Assembly (NCBI RefSeq): GCF_030269125.1
Contig: NZ_BSSM01000011.1
Coordinates: 62,001-126,000, forward strand
Direction: 5' to 3'
Length of the DNA stretch: 64,000 nt
Source: Streptomyces hygroscopicus subsp. hygroscopicus
Lineage (GTDB): Bacteria > Actinomycetota > Actinomycetes > Streptomycetales > Streptomycetaceae
Made by a program: the position numbers and the translations under genes. The stretch's first letter is position 1, and each line of letters starts with the position of its first letter. Positions 10,246-17,788 of the stretch are shown here, one piece after another. The notes beneath the pieces were generated by a model. The model was not told where the DNA came from, did not search any database, and saw only the letters and a list, made by a program, of their open reading frames with translations.

Positions 10246-10509
10246 GTGTTCGACGCCTTCGGCGAACTGTTCACACCTGGCCGCAAACATACCCGCGACG
10301 AGCAGAACCGCCTGGAACTGACCCGGGAACAAGTCGGCGACAGCGACCCCGGCCGGGGTCCGATAGACCTGACCTCCGGCAAGGCGGTCATACGCCTGCC
10401 CACCGCGGAACCGTCCACGCCGGAACCGGCCGCCCCGGCCCCAGCCGAGCCGGAGCCGGACCCGGAGGGGGAAACGGGGGCGGAGGGGGCGGGTCCTCGG
10501 GGCGCGTAG
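10246..10509 (+). CDS. Small DUF6191-type protein
   Basis: An 87-residue protein. The first half (FDAFGELFTPGRKHTRDEQNRLELTRE, then DPGRGPIDLTSGKAVI) matches a family of short, functionally uncharacterised Streptomyces proteins that I recognise as DUF6191. The second half is a Pro/Glu/Ala tail. It starts at GTG 10246, preceded by a GGGGGAGAAG ribosome site, about 30 nt after the LuxR-type gene, so cotranscription is possible. The stop lies 9 nt before the convergent dehydrogenase gene. Confidence 0.65.
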   Translation: MFDAFGELFTPGRKHTRDEQNRLELTREQVGDSDPGRGPIDLTSGKAVIRLPTAEPSTPEPAAPAPAEPEPDPEGETGAEGAGPRGA

Positions 10510-10518
10510 GCGCGGGTC

Positions 10519-11682
10519 CTAGCTCACCTGCAACTCCAGGATCCTGTCGTCCCCCTTCTTCGGATGTCCCCGGCCGTCCGTGTTGTTCGTGATCAGCCAG
10601 AGTCTGCCGTCGCCGGCCGGGGCCACCGTGCGCAGGCGGCCGTACCGACCCGTCAGGAAGGACTGGGGCGCGGCCGCGGCCCGGGTGCCGTGGAGCGGGA
10701 TGCGCCAGAGGCGCTCGCCCTTGAGGGCGGCCATCCAGATGACGCCGTGGACATAGGCGATGCCGCTGGGGGAGGCGTCGTCGGTGTGCCACTGCGCGAG
10801 GGGGTTCTGGAAGCGCGGGTCGCTGGATCTGCCCTCGACGGAGGGCCAGCCGTAGTTGCCGCCGGGTTTGACGGCGTTCAGCTCGTCCCAGGTGTCCTGG
10901 CCGAACTCGGAGGCGAACAGGCGCTGGCGGTCGTCCCAGGCGAGGCCCTGGACGTTGCGGTGGCCGTAGGAGTAGACGGGTGAGTCGGGGAAGGGGTTGC
11001 CGGGGGCGGGTTCGCCGTCCGGGGTCAGCCGGAGGATCTTGCCGCCGAGGGAGTCCCGGTTCTGCGCGAGCTTCCGCCGGCCGCTCTCGCCGGTGCCCGC
11101 GTACAGCATGCCGTCGGGGCCGAAGGCGATCCGGCCGCCGTTGTGGATGAGGCCCTTGGGGATGCCCTTGAACACCGTGTCGGGGGCGCCCAGTTGCTCA
11201 CCGGCCGGTTTCCGGTCGTCGTACAGCACGCGGACGATGCGGTTGTCCGAGGCGGAGGTGAAGTAGGCGTAGATCATGTGGTCCGAGGCGTAGTGCGGGG
11301 ACAGCGCGATGCCCAGCAGGCCGCCCTCGCCCGCCGGGGAGACCCCGGAGACCGTGCCCAGTTCGGTCTTGTGGCCCGTGTCCGGGTCGACGCGGGTGAT
11401 CGTCCCCTCGTCGCGCGAGGAGACCAGCAGATCGCCGCCCGGCAGCACGGCCAGGCCCCACGGTGACTTCAGGCCCTCGGCCACCGTGCGCAGCACCCGC
11501 ACCGAGCCCTTGGCCGGTGCCGCCGACTCGCCGGTCCGGGCGGCGGGCGCGGTGCTCGGGGGCGCCGTACGGGGGCCCTCGCCCGGGAAGCCCACTCCCG
11601 AGGAGCCGGACGAGCACCCCGCCGTGAGCAGGAGGGCGCCCGCGGCCACCACGGCCGACACAGCTCGACGTCGCACGATCAT
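10519..11682 (-). CDS. PQQ-dependent sugar dehydrogenase lipoprotein (soluble glucose/sorbosone dehydrogenase fold)
   Basis: A 387-residue predicted lipoprotein: signal peptide RRRAVSAVVAAGALLLTAGC with lipobox LTAGC, a Ser/Pro/Ala linker, then the beta-propeller of the glucose/sorbosone dehydrogenase family. Typical segments are LKSPWGLAVLPGGDLLVSSRD, AGEGGLLGIALSPHYA, LIHNGGRIAFGPDGMLYAGTGE, YSYGHRNVQGLAWD and EFGQDTWDELNAV with GGNYGWPSVEG. The His and other residues that hold PQQ and calcium in the family seem conserved. The start ATG has GGAGGG a few bases upstream. It probably acts outside the membrane; substrate unknown. Convergent with the DUF6191 gene. Confidence 0.9.
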   Translation of the reverse strand: MIVRRRAVSAVVAAGALLLTAGCSSGSSGVGFPGEGPRTAPPSTAPAARTGESAAPAKGSVRVLRTVAEGLKSPWGLAVLPGGDLLVSSRDEGTITRVDPDTGHKTELGTVSGVSPAGEGGLLGIALSPHYASDHMIYAYFTSASDNRIVRVLYDDRKPAGEQLGAPDTVFKGIPKGLIHNGGRIAFGPDGMLYAGTGESGRRKLAQNRDSLGGKILRLTPDGEPAPGNPFPDSPVYSYGHRNVQGLAWDDRQRLFASEFGQDTWDELNAVKPGGNYGWPSVEGRSSDPRFQNPLAQWHTDDASPSGIAYVHGVIWMAALKGERLWRIPLHGTRAAAAPQSFLTGRYGRLRTVAPAGDGRLWLITNNTDGRGHPKKGDDRILELQVS

Positions 11683-11761
11683 GTTCCCTCCGGAGCGGTG
11701 TACCAACGGAAGATCTTCCCCTCCCCGGCGTCCCCCAGTCCCAGGACCCCTCCAGGCTCCC

Positions 11762-12760
11762 TCAGTCCCACGACCCCTGCGCGGCGGGCAGCCGGGCGAT
11801 CTCCGCCAGGTCCGCCGGTGTCAGCCGCAGATCGGCCGCCGCCGCGTTCTCCGCCGCCCAGCGCTCCCGCTTCGTGCCCGGCAGCGCGATCACATGGCGC
11901 CCCCGCGACAGCACCCAGGCCAGCGCCACCTGCGCCGGGGTGACCTCCGGACCGTGCCGCCGGGCGACGCGGCGCAGGCCGGCCACGATGGGCTGGTTGG
12001 CCGCCATCATCTCGGCGGTGAAGCGGGGGTGCCGGGCACGCACGTCGTCCGGTTCGAATCCCTCGCCCGGGGTGAGCGTGCCGGTCAGGAAGCCGTTGCC
12101 CAGCGGCATCGCCGCCAGGAAGCCCACGCCCCGCGCCTCGCACCACGGCAGCAGCGTGCGCAGCGCCTCCGGCGACCACACCGAAAGCTCCGCCTGGACC
12201 GCGGCCACCGGGAATACCTGCTGCACCCGCTGCAACTGGCGCAGCGTGCCGTCGTACAACCCCGCGCCGGAGCGCCGGCCGCCGCGCGCCCCCAGGGCGC
12301 ACAGGCCCAGCGAGCGCACCTTCCCGGCGCGCACCAGCTCGGCCATCGCCCCCCAGGTCTCCTCGATGGGCACCTCGGGGTCGGGCCGGTGCAGCTGGTA
12401 GAGGTCGATCACGTCGGTCTGGAGCCGGCGCAGCGAGGCATCGCAGGCCCGCCTCACGTATCCGGGGCGTCCGTTGGCCACGATGTGCTGCTCGCCCACC
12501 AGCAGTCCGACCTTCGTGGAGACGAACGCCTCCGCGCGCCGCTCCCTGAGCACCCGCCCGAGCAGCAGCTCGTTGGTGAAGGGGCCGTACATGTCCGCGG
12601 TGTCCAGCAGGCCCGACCCCAGGTCCAGCGCCCGGTGCACGCATCTCACCGATTCGTCGCCCCGTTGCCGCGAGGTGCTGTACGCCCAGTTCATCGGCAT
12701 GCACCCGAGTCCGACGGCCCCCACCGCGAGCGCCCCCGCGCCGATCGTCCTGCGTTCCAC
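11762..12760 (-). CDS. Aldo/keto reductase
   Basis: A 332-residue NADPH-dependent aldo/keto reductase. The family TIM-barrel signatures are visible: GLGCMPMNWAY near the N-terminus, the catalytic Asp and Tyr in LLDTADMYGPFTNE, the catalytic Lys in FVSTKVG, the His in DLYQLHRPDPEVPIEETWGAM, and the cofactor-binding C-terminus with LAWVLSRGRHVIALPGTKR. Substrate not predictable. It reads in the same direction as the downstream PQQ-dehydrogenase lipoprotein gene, with a gap of 79 nt that could carry a promoter. Confidence 0.92.
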   Translation of the reverse strand: MERRTIGAGALAVGAVGLGCMPMNWAYSTSRQRGDESVRCVHRALDLGSGLLDTADMYGPFTNELLLGRVLRERRAEAFVSTKVGLLVGEQHIVANGRPGYVRRACDASLRRLQTDVIDLYQLHRPDPEVPIEETWGAMAELVRAGKVRSLGLCALGARGGRRSGAGLYDGTLRQLQRVQQVFPVAAVQAELSVWSPEALRTLLPWCEARGVGFLAAMPLGNGFLTGTLTPGEGFEPDDVRARHPRFTAEMMAANQPIVAGLRRVARRHGPEVTPAQVALAWVLSRGRHVIALPGTKRERWAAENAAAADLRLTPADLAEIARLPAAQGSWD

Positions 12761-12835
12761 CTGCTCCGGAACCTCCCTTAGCCGGCCCCCAACCTAACCT
12801 CTGCGCCCGCGCGTACCTGACATAGCCTCCTGACC

Positions 12836-13876
12836 ATGACCGCAGACGTATGGCTTCCGCTTCCGCCCGAGGAGATCGAGGGGCTGCCCGAGGGGCTCCG
12901 GTACCTGTTCTGGGACGGCGGCGAGAGTGGCGACGAGGACTTTCCGGGCGACCCCGCGCGGTGCGTGGTGTACGTGGTGCCGTACATGAAGCGATGGCCG
13001 GTCAAGGTGCGCCCGCTGGAGTACCTGACCCAGGTCCGGGTCGTCCAGACGCTCACGGCCGGCGTCGACGACATCACCGCGCGGCTTTCGGCCGTCGCGC
13101 CCGGCGCCCGGCTGTGCAACGCGCGCGGGGTGCACGAGGCGAGCACCGCCGAACTGGCGCTCACCCTGACCCTCGCCGCGCTGCGGGGCATCCCGGACTT
13201 CGTGCGCGCCCAGCAGCAGGAGCGCTGGCAGAGCGGGTTCCGGCCCGCGCTCGCCGACAAGAACGTGCTCATCGTCGGCTACGGCTCGATCGGCGCCGCC
13301 ATCGAGGACCGGCTCACGCCCTTCGAGCTTGCGCGGGTGGCGCGCGTCGCGCGCTCCCCGCGCACCACGGCGCGCGGTCCCGTGCATCCGATCGCCGATG
13401 TGCTCTCTCTGCTTCCGGAAGCCGATGTCGTGATCCTGTCCACCCCCCTCACGGACGCCACCCGGGGTCTGGTGGACTCCGAGTTCCTCGCGCGGATGAA
13501 GGACGGCGCCCTCCTGGTGAACGTCGCGCGCGGACCGGTCGTGGACACGAACGCGCTGCTCGCGGAGGTGGAGCGGGGCCGGATCAGCGCCGCCCTGGAC
13601 GTCACCGACCCCGAGCCGCTGCCCCCGGGCCACCCGCTCTGGAAGGCACCCGGCGTACTCATCACCCCGCACATGGGCGGCCCCTCCTCGGCCTTCCTGC
13701 CGCGCGCCAAGCGGCTGCTGGTCGACCAGCTGACCCGGTTCGTGAACCACGAGCCGCTGCGGAACGTGATCCTGACGACGGGACCGGACGCGAAGGACCC
13801 GGTGGGAACCGCCCCCGAAGATCCGCCGGGGACAGATCCGGAGGGCTCGGACACCCCGGGAACGAACGGGCGTTAG
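12836..13876 (+). CDS. D-2-hydroxyacid dehydrogenase
   Basis: A 346-residue NAD(P)-dependent D-isomer-specific 2-hydroxyacid dehydrogenase. The nucleotide-binding fold is marked by KNVLIVGYGSIGAAIEDRL, followed by ADVVILSTPLTDATRGLVD, the catalytic Arg region LVNVARGPVVDTNALL, the Glu region ALDVTDPEPLPPGHPLW and the catalytic His in ITPHMGGPS. It is distinct from the biosynthetic SerA further on, being shorter and without an ACT domain. The C-terminal 35 residues are a Pro/Gly/Thr/Asp-rich tail. Physiological substrate unknown. It is divergent from the aldo/keto reductase. Confidence 0.9.
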   Translation: MTADVWLPLPPEEIEGLPEGLRYLFWDGGESGDEDFPGDPARCVVYVVPYMKRWPVKVRPLEYLTQVRVVQTLTAGVDDITARLSAVAPGARLCNARGVHEASTAELALTLTLAALRGIPDFVRAQQQERWQSGFRPALADKNVLIVGYGSIGAAIEDRLTPFELARVARVARSPRTTARGPVHPIADVLSLLPEADVVILSTPLTDATRGLVDSEFLARMKDGALLVNVARGPVVDTNALLAEVERGRISAALDVTDPEPLPPGHPLWKAPGVLITPHMGGPSSAFLPRAKRLLVDQLTRFVNHEPLRNVILTTGPDAKDPVGTAPEDPPGTDPEGSDTPGTNGR

Positions 13877-13970
13877 GGCGTTTCCGGCACCCTCCGCGAC
13901 CTCTCGGACGCGGCCCGTGCCCACATCGCCGCTGGTCGTCACGGAGCGTAGAGAAGCTATGTCCCTGAGT

Positions 13971-13990
13971 GACGATACTGGTGTATCGTC
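13971..13990. promoter_or_regulatory. Perfect 20-base inverted repeat upstream of the diguanylate cyclase gene
   Basis: Arms GACGATAC (13971-13978) and GTATCGTC (13983-13990) flank the 4-base spacer TGGT. It lies about 73 nt before the small Arg/His-rich ORF and 270 nt before the cyclase start. The form suits a dimeric repressor site; no regulator can be named. Confidence 0.5.
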
Positions 13991-14062
13991 CCGACAGGGG
14001 CAGCGCCGCCAACACCGGCGCCGGGGATGACATTGCAGATCTTGCGAGGGGGGCGACGGGCG

Positions 14063-14263
14063 ATGCACGGTCTATGGACGAACGATCCGACGCGGTGGAG
14101 CCGCCGACGGCGGCCCTGGCGCACCGCGGCGCGCAGACGCGGACACCACACCGGCCACCACACCCACCCGCCGCGCCGGCCGGCCGGCCACCGCAGGCAC
14201 GCGCACCCGGCGCACCGGGACCGGCGGGACGCGGGCGCCTCGCTTTCCGGGAGGCCCCGGTGA
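14063..14263 (+). CDS. Small Arg/His-rich ORF coupled to the diguanylate cyclase gene
   Basis: A 66-residue ORF with a purine-rich ribosome site (GAGGGGGGCGACGG) just before ATG 14063. Nearly every codon after the fifth ends in G or C, which is not true of the overlapping frame that extends the cyclase upstream. The product is extremely rich in Arg and His (WSRRRRPWRTAARRRGHHTG...). Its TGA (14261-14263) overlaps the GTG start of the cyclase gene (GTGA), the usual sign of translational coupling. No family is recognised. It may be a real basic peptide or a translated leader that sets cyclase synthesis. Confidence 0.4.
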   Translation: MHGLWTNDPTRWSRRRRPWRTAARRRGHHTGHHTHPPRRPAGHRRHAHPAHRDRRDAGASLSGRPR

Positions 14264-17200
14264 ACGCGCCCACCCCGGTGACCACCACCGCCGAAGCGGT
14301 GCGCGCACCGCACCCGCACCAGGACCCGCCGGCGCGCGGGCGGATCCGCGTCAGGCGCACCCGCGCCTCCGAACAGCTCGTCCTCGCCCTCGTCTGCGCG
14401 GCGTACGCCGTCGGCGCCGCGTTCGACTGGGGCACGGACGAACTCGCGCTGGTCATGGGCGACTTCGGGCTCAGTGCCGCGGCTGGCGTCGCCGCCGTCT
14501 CCTGCTTCCTGTACGCCCGCGGACCCCGGGTGCGCTACCGGCCCGCGTGGCTGCTGTTCGGCCTGTCCTCGACCATGGCGGCCCTGGGCAACGCGGTCTG
14601 GGGCTGGTACGAGGTCGTCCTCGGCCGGCCCGTGCCCAGCCCGTCGTACGCCGATCTGTTCTTCCTGTGCTTCGCGCCGCCCGCGATCGTGGGCCTGCTG
14701 GTGCTCGCCAGTCGTCCGGTGACCAGGGCGGGCTGGATCTGCCTGGGCCTGGACGCCTGGCTGATCGGCGGCTCCCTGCTCACCCTGTCGTGGAGCCTCG
14801 CGCTCGCCCAGGCCGCCCGGTTCGACGGGCCGAGCGTGGCGCACACCGCGCTGTCGCTGGCGTATCCGCTGCTGGACATCGCCCTGGTCAGCATGGTCCT
14901 CGCCCTGCACTTCCGGCGTGCCCCGGGCAACCGCACCGCCGTGAACACGGCGATCGGCGCGCTCGCCCTGACCGTGATGTGCGACGCGCTGTTCACCTCC
15001 CCGCTGCTGCACAGCAGCTACCGCTCGGGGCAGCTGCTGGACGCGGGCTGGTTCGCCGGCTCGCTGCTGCTCGCCTACGCCCCCTGGGCCACGCCCCGGC
15101 ACGGCGGCGCGCCCCGGCCGCGGCCGGCGGACGGGCACGCCCCCGCGGCCGAGCGGGTGCCCGCACCCCGCGCCGCGGGCCCCCGGTCGCCCCAGCCCGC
15201 GCCCGGCCCGTCCGCCGAGCACAGCCGGGACACCGACGGCGAGTGCGGCGCGTACGCGGGCGCCGAGCACGGCTCGGCCGCGGTCCCCGAGCCGAGCCGC
15301 CACCCGGACGCCGGGCCCGGCCTGTTCCCGGCCGCCGGGCCCGGCCCCCACCCGGGCGCCGAGCCGGTCCACCACCCCGGTGCCGACCACGCCCGCTACC
15401 CCGCCGGCCGCCCGACCACCGGCTCGCTCGCGGCGCTCACCCCGTACCTCGCCGCCGCCGTGTGCACCCTCGGCATCCTGTACAACGTCCTCAACGGCCG
15501 CAGGCCCGACCACGTGGTGCTGATCACCGCGGGCTGCGTCGTGCTCGCCCTCGTGATCCGCCAGGGCATCATGCTGCTGGACAACATCACCCTCACCCAG
15601 GAACTGGCGCAGAAGGAGAACCACTTCCGCTCCCTGGTGCAGGGCTCCAGCGACGTCATCATGATCGCCGCGCCCAACGGCATCCTGCGCTACGTCTCCC
15701 CGGCCGCCGCCGGGGTCTACGGCCGCCCCGCCGAGGACCTGGTCGGCACCGAGCTGGCCGGCCTCATCCACCCCGAGGACCTGGGCGGGGTGGTGCACGA
15801 GGTGCGCCGCTTCCTCGCGGCGAGCCCGCAGGCCGAGCCCACCACCCGCATCGAGTGCCGCTTCCGCTCCGGCGACGGCGGATGGCTGAACGTCGAGTCC
15901 ACGGTCAACCGCCACCACGGCGGCCTGATCTTCAACAGCCGGGACGTGACCGAACGCGTGCGGCTCCAGGCGCAGTTGCAGCACAACGCGGAGCACGACC
16001 CGCTGACCGACCTGCCCAACCGCGCGCTGTTCACCCGGCGCGCCCAGCAGGCGCTGTCCGGCCGCCGGGCCACCGACCGGGGCGCCGCGCTGCGCGGCAC
16101 CGCGGTGCTCTTCATCGACCTCGACGGCTTCAAGGCCGTCAACGACACCATCGGGCACCAGGCCGGCGACGAACTCCTCGTCCAGGCGGCCCGAAGACTC
16201 CAGGACGCGGTCCGCCAGGGCGACACCGCCTCCCGGCTGGGCGGCGACGAGTTCGCGGCCCTGATCGTCGGGGACGGCACCCATGACCGCGCCGCCCGGG
16301 AGCGCGACATCCTGGAGCTCGCCGACCGCCTCAGGATGACCCTCTCCCAGCCGTACGCGATCGACGGCAACGACGTCCGGGTCAACGCCTCCATCGGCGT
16401 CGCCTTCGCCGAAGCCGGCCTCGGCGCGGGGGAGTTGCTGCGCAATGCCGACCTCGCGATGTACCGCGCGAAATCGGCCGGAAAGGGCCGCGTCGAGCTG
16501 TACCGGCCGCAGATGCAGCAGGACGTCGTGCGCAGGGCGGAGCTGGCCACCCGGCTGCGTGCCGCGCTGCACGACGGGGAGTTCGCGCTGCTGCACCAGC
16601 CCGTGGTGTGCCTGGACGACGGCCGGATCACGGCGGTCTCGGCGCAGGCCCGCTGGCGCTCCTCGCAGGGGGTGCTGTTCACCCCGGCCGAGTTCCTGCG
16701 GGTGGCCGAGGACGGTGACAAGACGGCCGAGCTGGACCGCTGGATCCTCCAGGAATCCGTGGCGCAGGCCGCCGAGCGGGCGGCCGCCGGGCTCGTCGTA
16801 CCGGTGGCGGTGCGGATGAGCGCCCGGCGGCTGCTGGACCGCTCGCTGCCGCCCGGCTCGGTGGAGGCGCTGCTGACCCGGTTCGGGCTGCCGCCCGGGG
16901 CGCTGGTCATCGAGCTGGCCGACACCGATCCCGGGCTCGGCCTGGACGAGCTGGAGCGGAGGCTGACCGCGCTGAGCCGGCTCGGGGTGCGCATCGCGCT
17001 GGACGGGTTCGGCAGCGGCCACGCGGCGATCACGGCGCTGAGAAGACTGCCCGTGGACATCCTCAAGCTCGACCGGGGCCTGGTCGAGGGCGTGGCCGAC
17101 TCCGCGCGGCTGCACAAGATCACCAGTGGTCTGCTGCGGATCGCCGGCGATCTCGGGCTCCAGTCCGTCGCGGAGGGCGTGGACCTGCCCGAGCAGGCGG

Positions 17201-17523
17201 TGGCGCTGCGCGCGATGGGCTGCACCCATGGCACCGGTGCGGCCTTCTCCGGCCCGCTGGACGAGTACCGGCTGCGCCGGGCCCTCGGGGCCGGGGCGTG
17301 CGCGGTGCCGCACACATCGACCGGACCGCACGTACACGCCGGACCGCACGTGCAGGCCGGAGCGCACACGCCGACCGGCGCGCACGCGTCCGCCGAACCG
17401 GCCTTCGCGGGCCGGGCGAGAGACTCGCAGGGCCATGTGGGCGTGAAGGGGCGCCGCGGGGGTGTACACCGGAGGAGTACCCGCTGTTCTCGGAGGCGGC
17501 AGTGCCCTTCGTTCACATTCTGA
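14260..17523 (+). CDS. Membrane-anchored PAS-GGDEF-EAL protein, predicted diguanylate cyclase with degenerate EAL
   Basis: A 1087-residue protein: about ten membrane helices in the first ~430 residues, interrupted by a long Pro/Ala/Gly/His linker near residues 285-385; a PAS domain (HFRSLVQGSSDVIMIAAPNG); a GGDEF domain with intact RLGGDEF (motif at 661-665) and an RxxD inhibitory site (RQGD) five residues before it; then an EAL-type domain. The EAL catalytic residues are largely lost: the EAL motif reads SAQ, the Asn of the NxS motif is Arg (VRMSA), and DDFG is DGFG. I therefore predict c-di-GMP synthesis without hydrolysis. GTG 14260 has GGGAGG 5 nt upstream; starts at 13969 or 14074 lack a site. 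Probably one of the c-di-GMP enzymes that control Streptomyces development. Confidence 0.85.
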   Translation: MNAPTPVTTTAEAVRAPHPHQDPPARGRIRVRRTRASEQLVLALVCAAYAVGAAFDWGTDELALVMGDFGLSAAAGVAAVSCFLYARGPRVRYRPAWLLFGLSSTMAALGNAVWGWYEVVLGRPVPSPSYADLFFLCFAPPAIVGLLVLASRPVTRAGWICLGLDAWLIGGSLLTLSWSLALAQAARFDGPSVAHTALSLAYPLLDIALVSMVLALHFRRAPGNRTAVNTAIGALALTVMCDALFTSPLLHSSYRSGQLLDAGWFAGSLLLAYAPWATPRHGGAPRPRPADGHAPAAERVPAPRAAGPRSPQPAPGPSAEHSRDTDGECGAYAGAEHGSAAVPEPSRHPDAGPGLFPAAGPGPHPGAEPVHHPGADHARYPAGRPTTGSLAALTPYLAAAVCTLGILYNVLNGRRPDHVVLITAGCVVLALVIRQGIMLLDNITLTQELAQKENHFRSLVQGSSDVIMIAAPNGILRYVSPAAAGVYGRPAEDLVGTELAGLIHPEDLGGVVHEVRRFLAASPQAEPTTRIECRFRSGDGGWLNVESTVNRHHGGLIFNSRDVTERVRLQAQLQHNAEHDPLTDLPNRALFTRRAQQALSGRRATDRGAALRGTAVLFIDLDGFKAVNDTIGHQAGDELLVQAARRLQDAVRQGDTASRLGGDEFAALIVGDGTHDRAARERDILELADRLRMTLSQPYAIDGNDVRVNASIGVAFAEAGLGAGELLRNADLAMYRAKSAGKGRVELYRPQMQQDVVRRAELATRLRAALHDGEFALLHQPVVCLDDGRITAVSAQARWRSSQGVLFTPAEFLRVAEDGDKTAELDRWILQESVAQAAERAAAGLVVPVAVRMSARRLLDRSLPPGSVEALLTRFGLPPGALVIELADTDPGLGLDELERRLTALSRLGVRIALDGFGSGHAAITALRRLPVDILKLDRGLVEGVADSARLHKITSGLLRIAGDLGLQSVAEGVDLPEQAVALRAMGCTHGTGAAFSGPLDEYRLRRALGAGACAVPHTSTGPHVHAGPHVQAGAHTPTGAHASAEPAFAGRARDSQGHVGVKGRRGGVHRRSTRCSRRRQCPSFTF

Positions 17524-17541
17524 GACGCCCGTCCCACCCAC

Positions 17542-17571
17542 TTGACACGTGGTGCGCCCCGGGGGGAGGGT
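17542..17571 (+). promoter_or_regulatory. Predicted ilvB promoter
   Basis: TTGACA at 17542-17547 and GAGGGT at 17566-17571 with an 18-base spacer. The expected transcription start, 7 nt further on, falls at the first base of the leader peptide ATG (17579), so the leader may be translated from a leaderless transcript. Confidence 0.55.
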
Positions 17572-17578
17572 CAGTGCC

Positions 17579-17620
17579 ATGCGCACCCGAATTCTCGTAC
17601 TTGGACAGCGCGTCGGCTGA
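17579..17620 (+). CDS. ilvB leader peptide (13 residues, contains Ile-Leu-Val-Leu)
   Basis: The ORF MRTRILVLGQRVG with stop TGA encodes a run of Ile, Leu, Val and Leu, followed by another Val, all regulatory amino acids of the downstream pathway. A GGAGGG at 17565-17570 may act as ribosome site if the transcript starts further upstream. Right after the stop lies a two-part hairpin (arms 17621-17626/17652-17657 and 17632-17636/17643-17647), then the terminator hairpin. This is the classic arrangement for ribosome-mediated attenuation: stalling at Ile/Leu/Val codons would let the first hairpin rearrange and block termination. Short leader peptides before ilvB are known in Streptomyces. Confidence 0.8.
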   Translation: MRTRILVLGQRVG

Positions 17621-17675
17621 GCTGGGACCCACCGGAACGCGATCCGGAATCCCCAGCGACCCTCACCGGCGCGCT

Positions 17676-17709
17676 CCCCTCGCTTGCCTTACGGCACGAG
17701 GGGTTTTTT
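17676..17709 (+). terminator. Attenuator terminator in the ilvB leader
   Basis: Arms CCCCTCG (17676-17682) and CGAGGGG (17697-17703), an inner TGCC/GGCA stem and six T residues (17704-17709). It is one of two hairpins in the window followed by T6, the other being in the cimA leader. Confidence 0.85.
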
Positions 17710-17788
17710 GTTGCACGAGTGACCCTCGTGCGACACCCGAACTCCGCCCGAACCTCGCAAAAACCCTCAGCATCGAGAAGAGAAGCCG

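Noticed and set aside
12050..12062. GGTTCGAATCCC, like the T-arm of a tRNA
   Set aside because: No D-arm, anticodon arm or acceptor stem surrounds it, and it lies inside the aldo/keto reductase reading frame.
13969..14259. Longer N-terminus for the diguanylate cyclase from GTG 13969
   Set aside because: No ribosome site, weaker third-position G/C, and the GTG sits beside the inverted repeat at 13971-13990.
13957..17586. 1209-residue minus-strand open frame antisense to the diguanylate cyclase
   Set aside because: Composition is Gly/Gln/Arg/His-rich and domain-free, as expected for the antisense frame of a high-GC gene; the plus-strand gene has clear domains.
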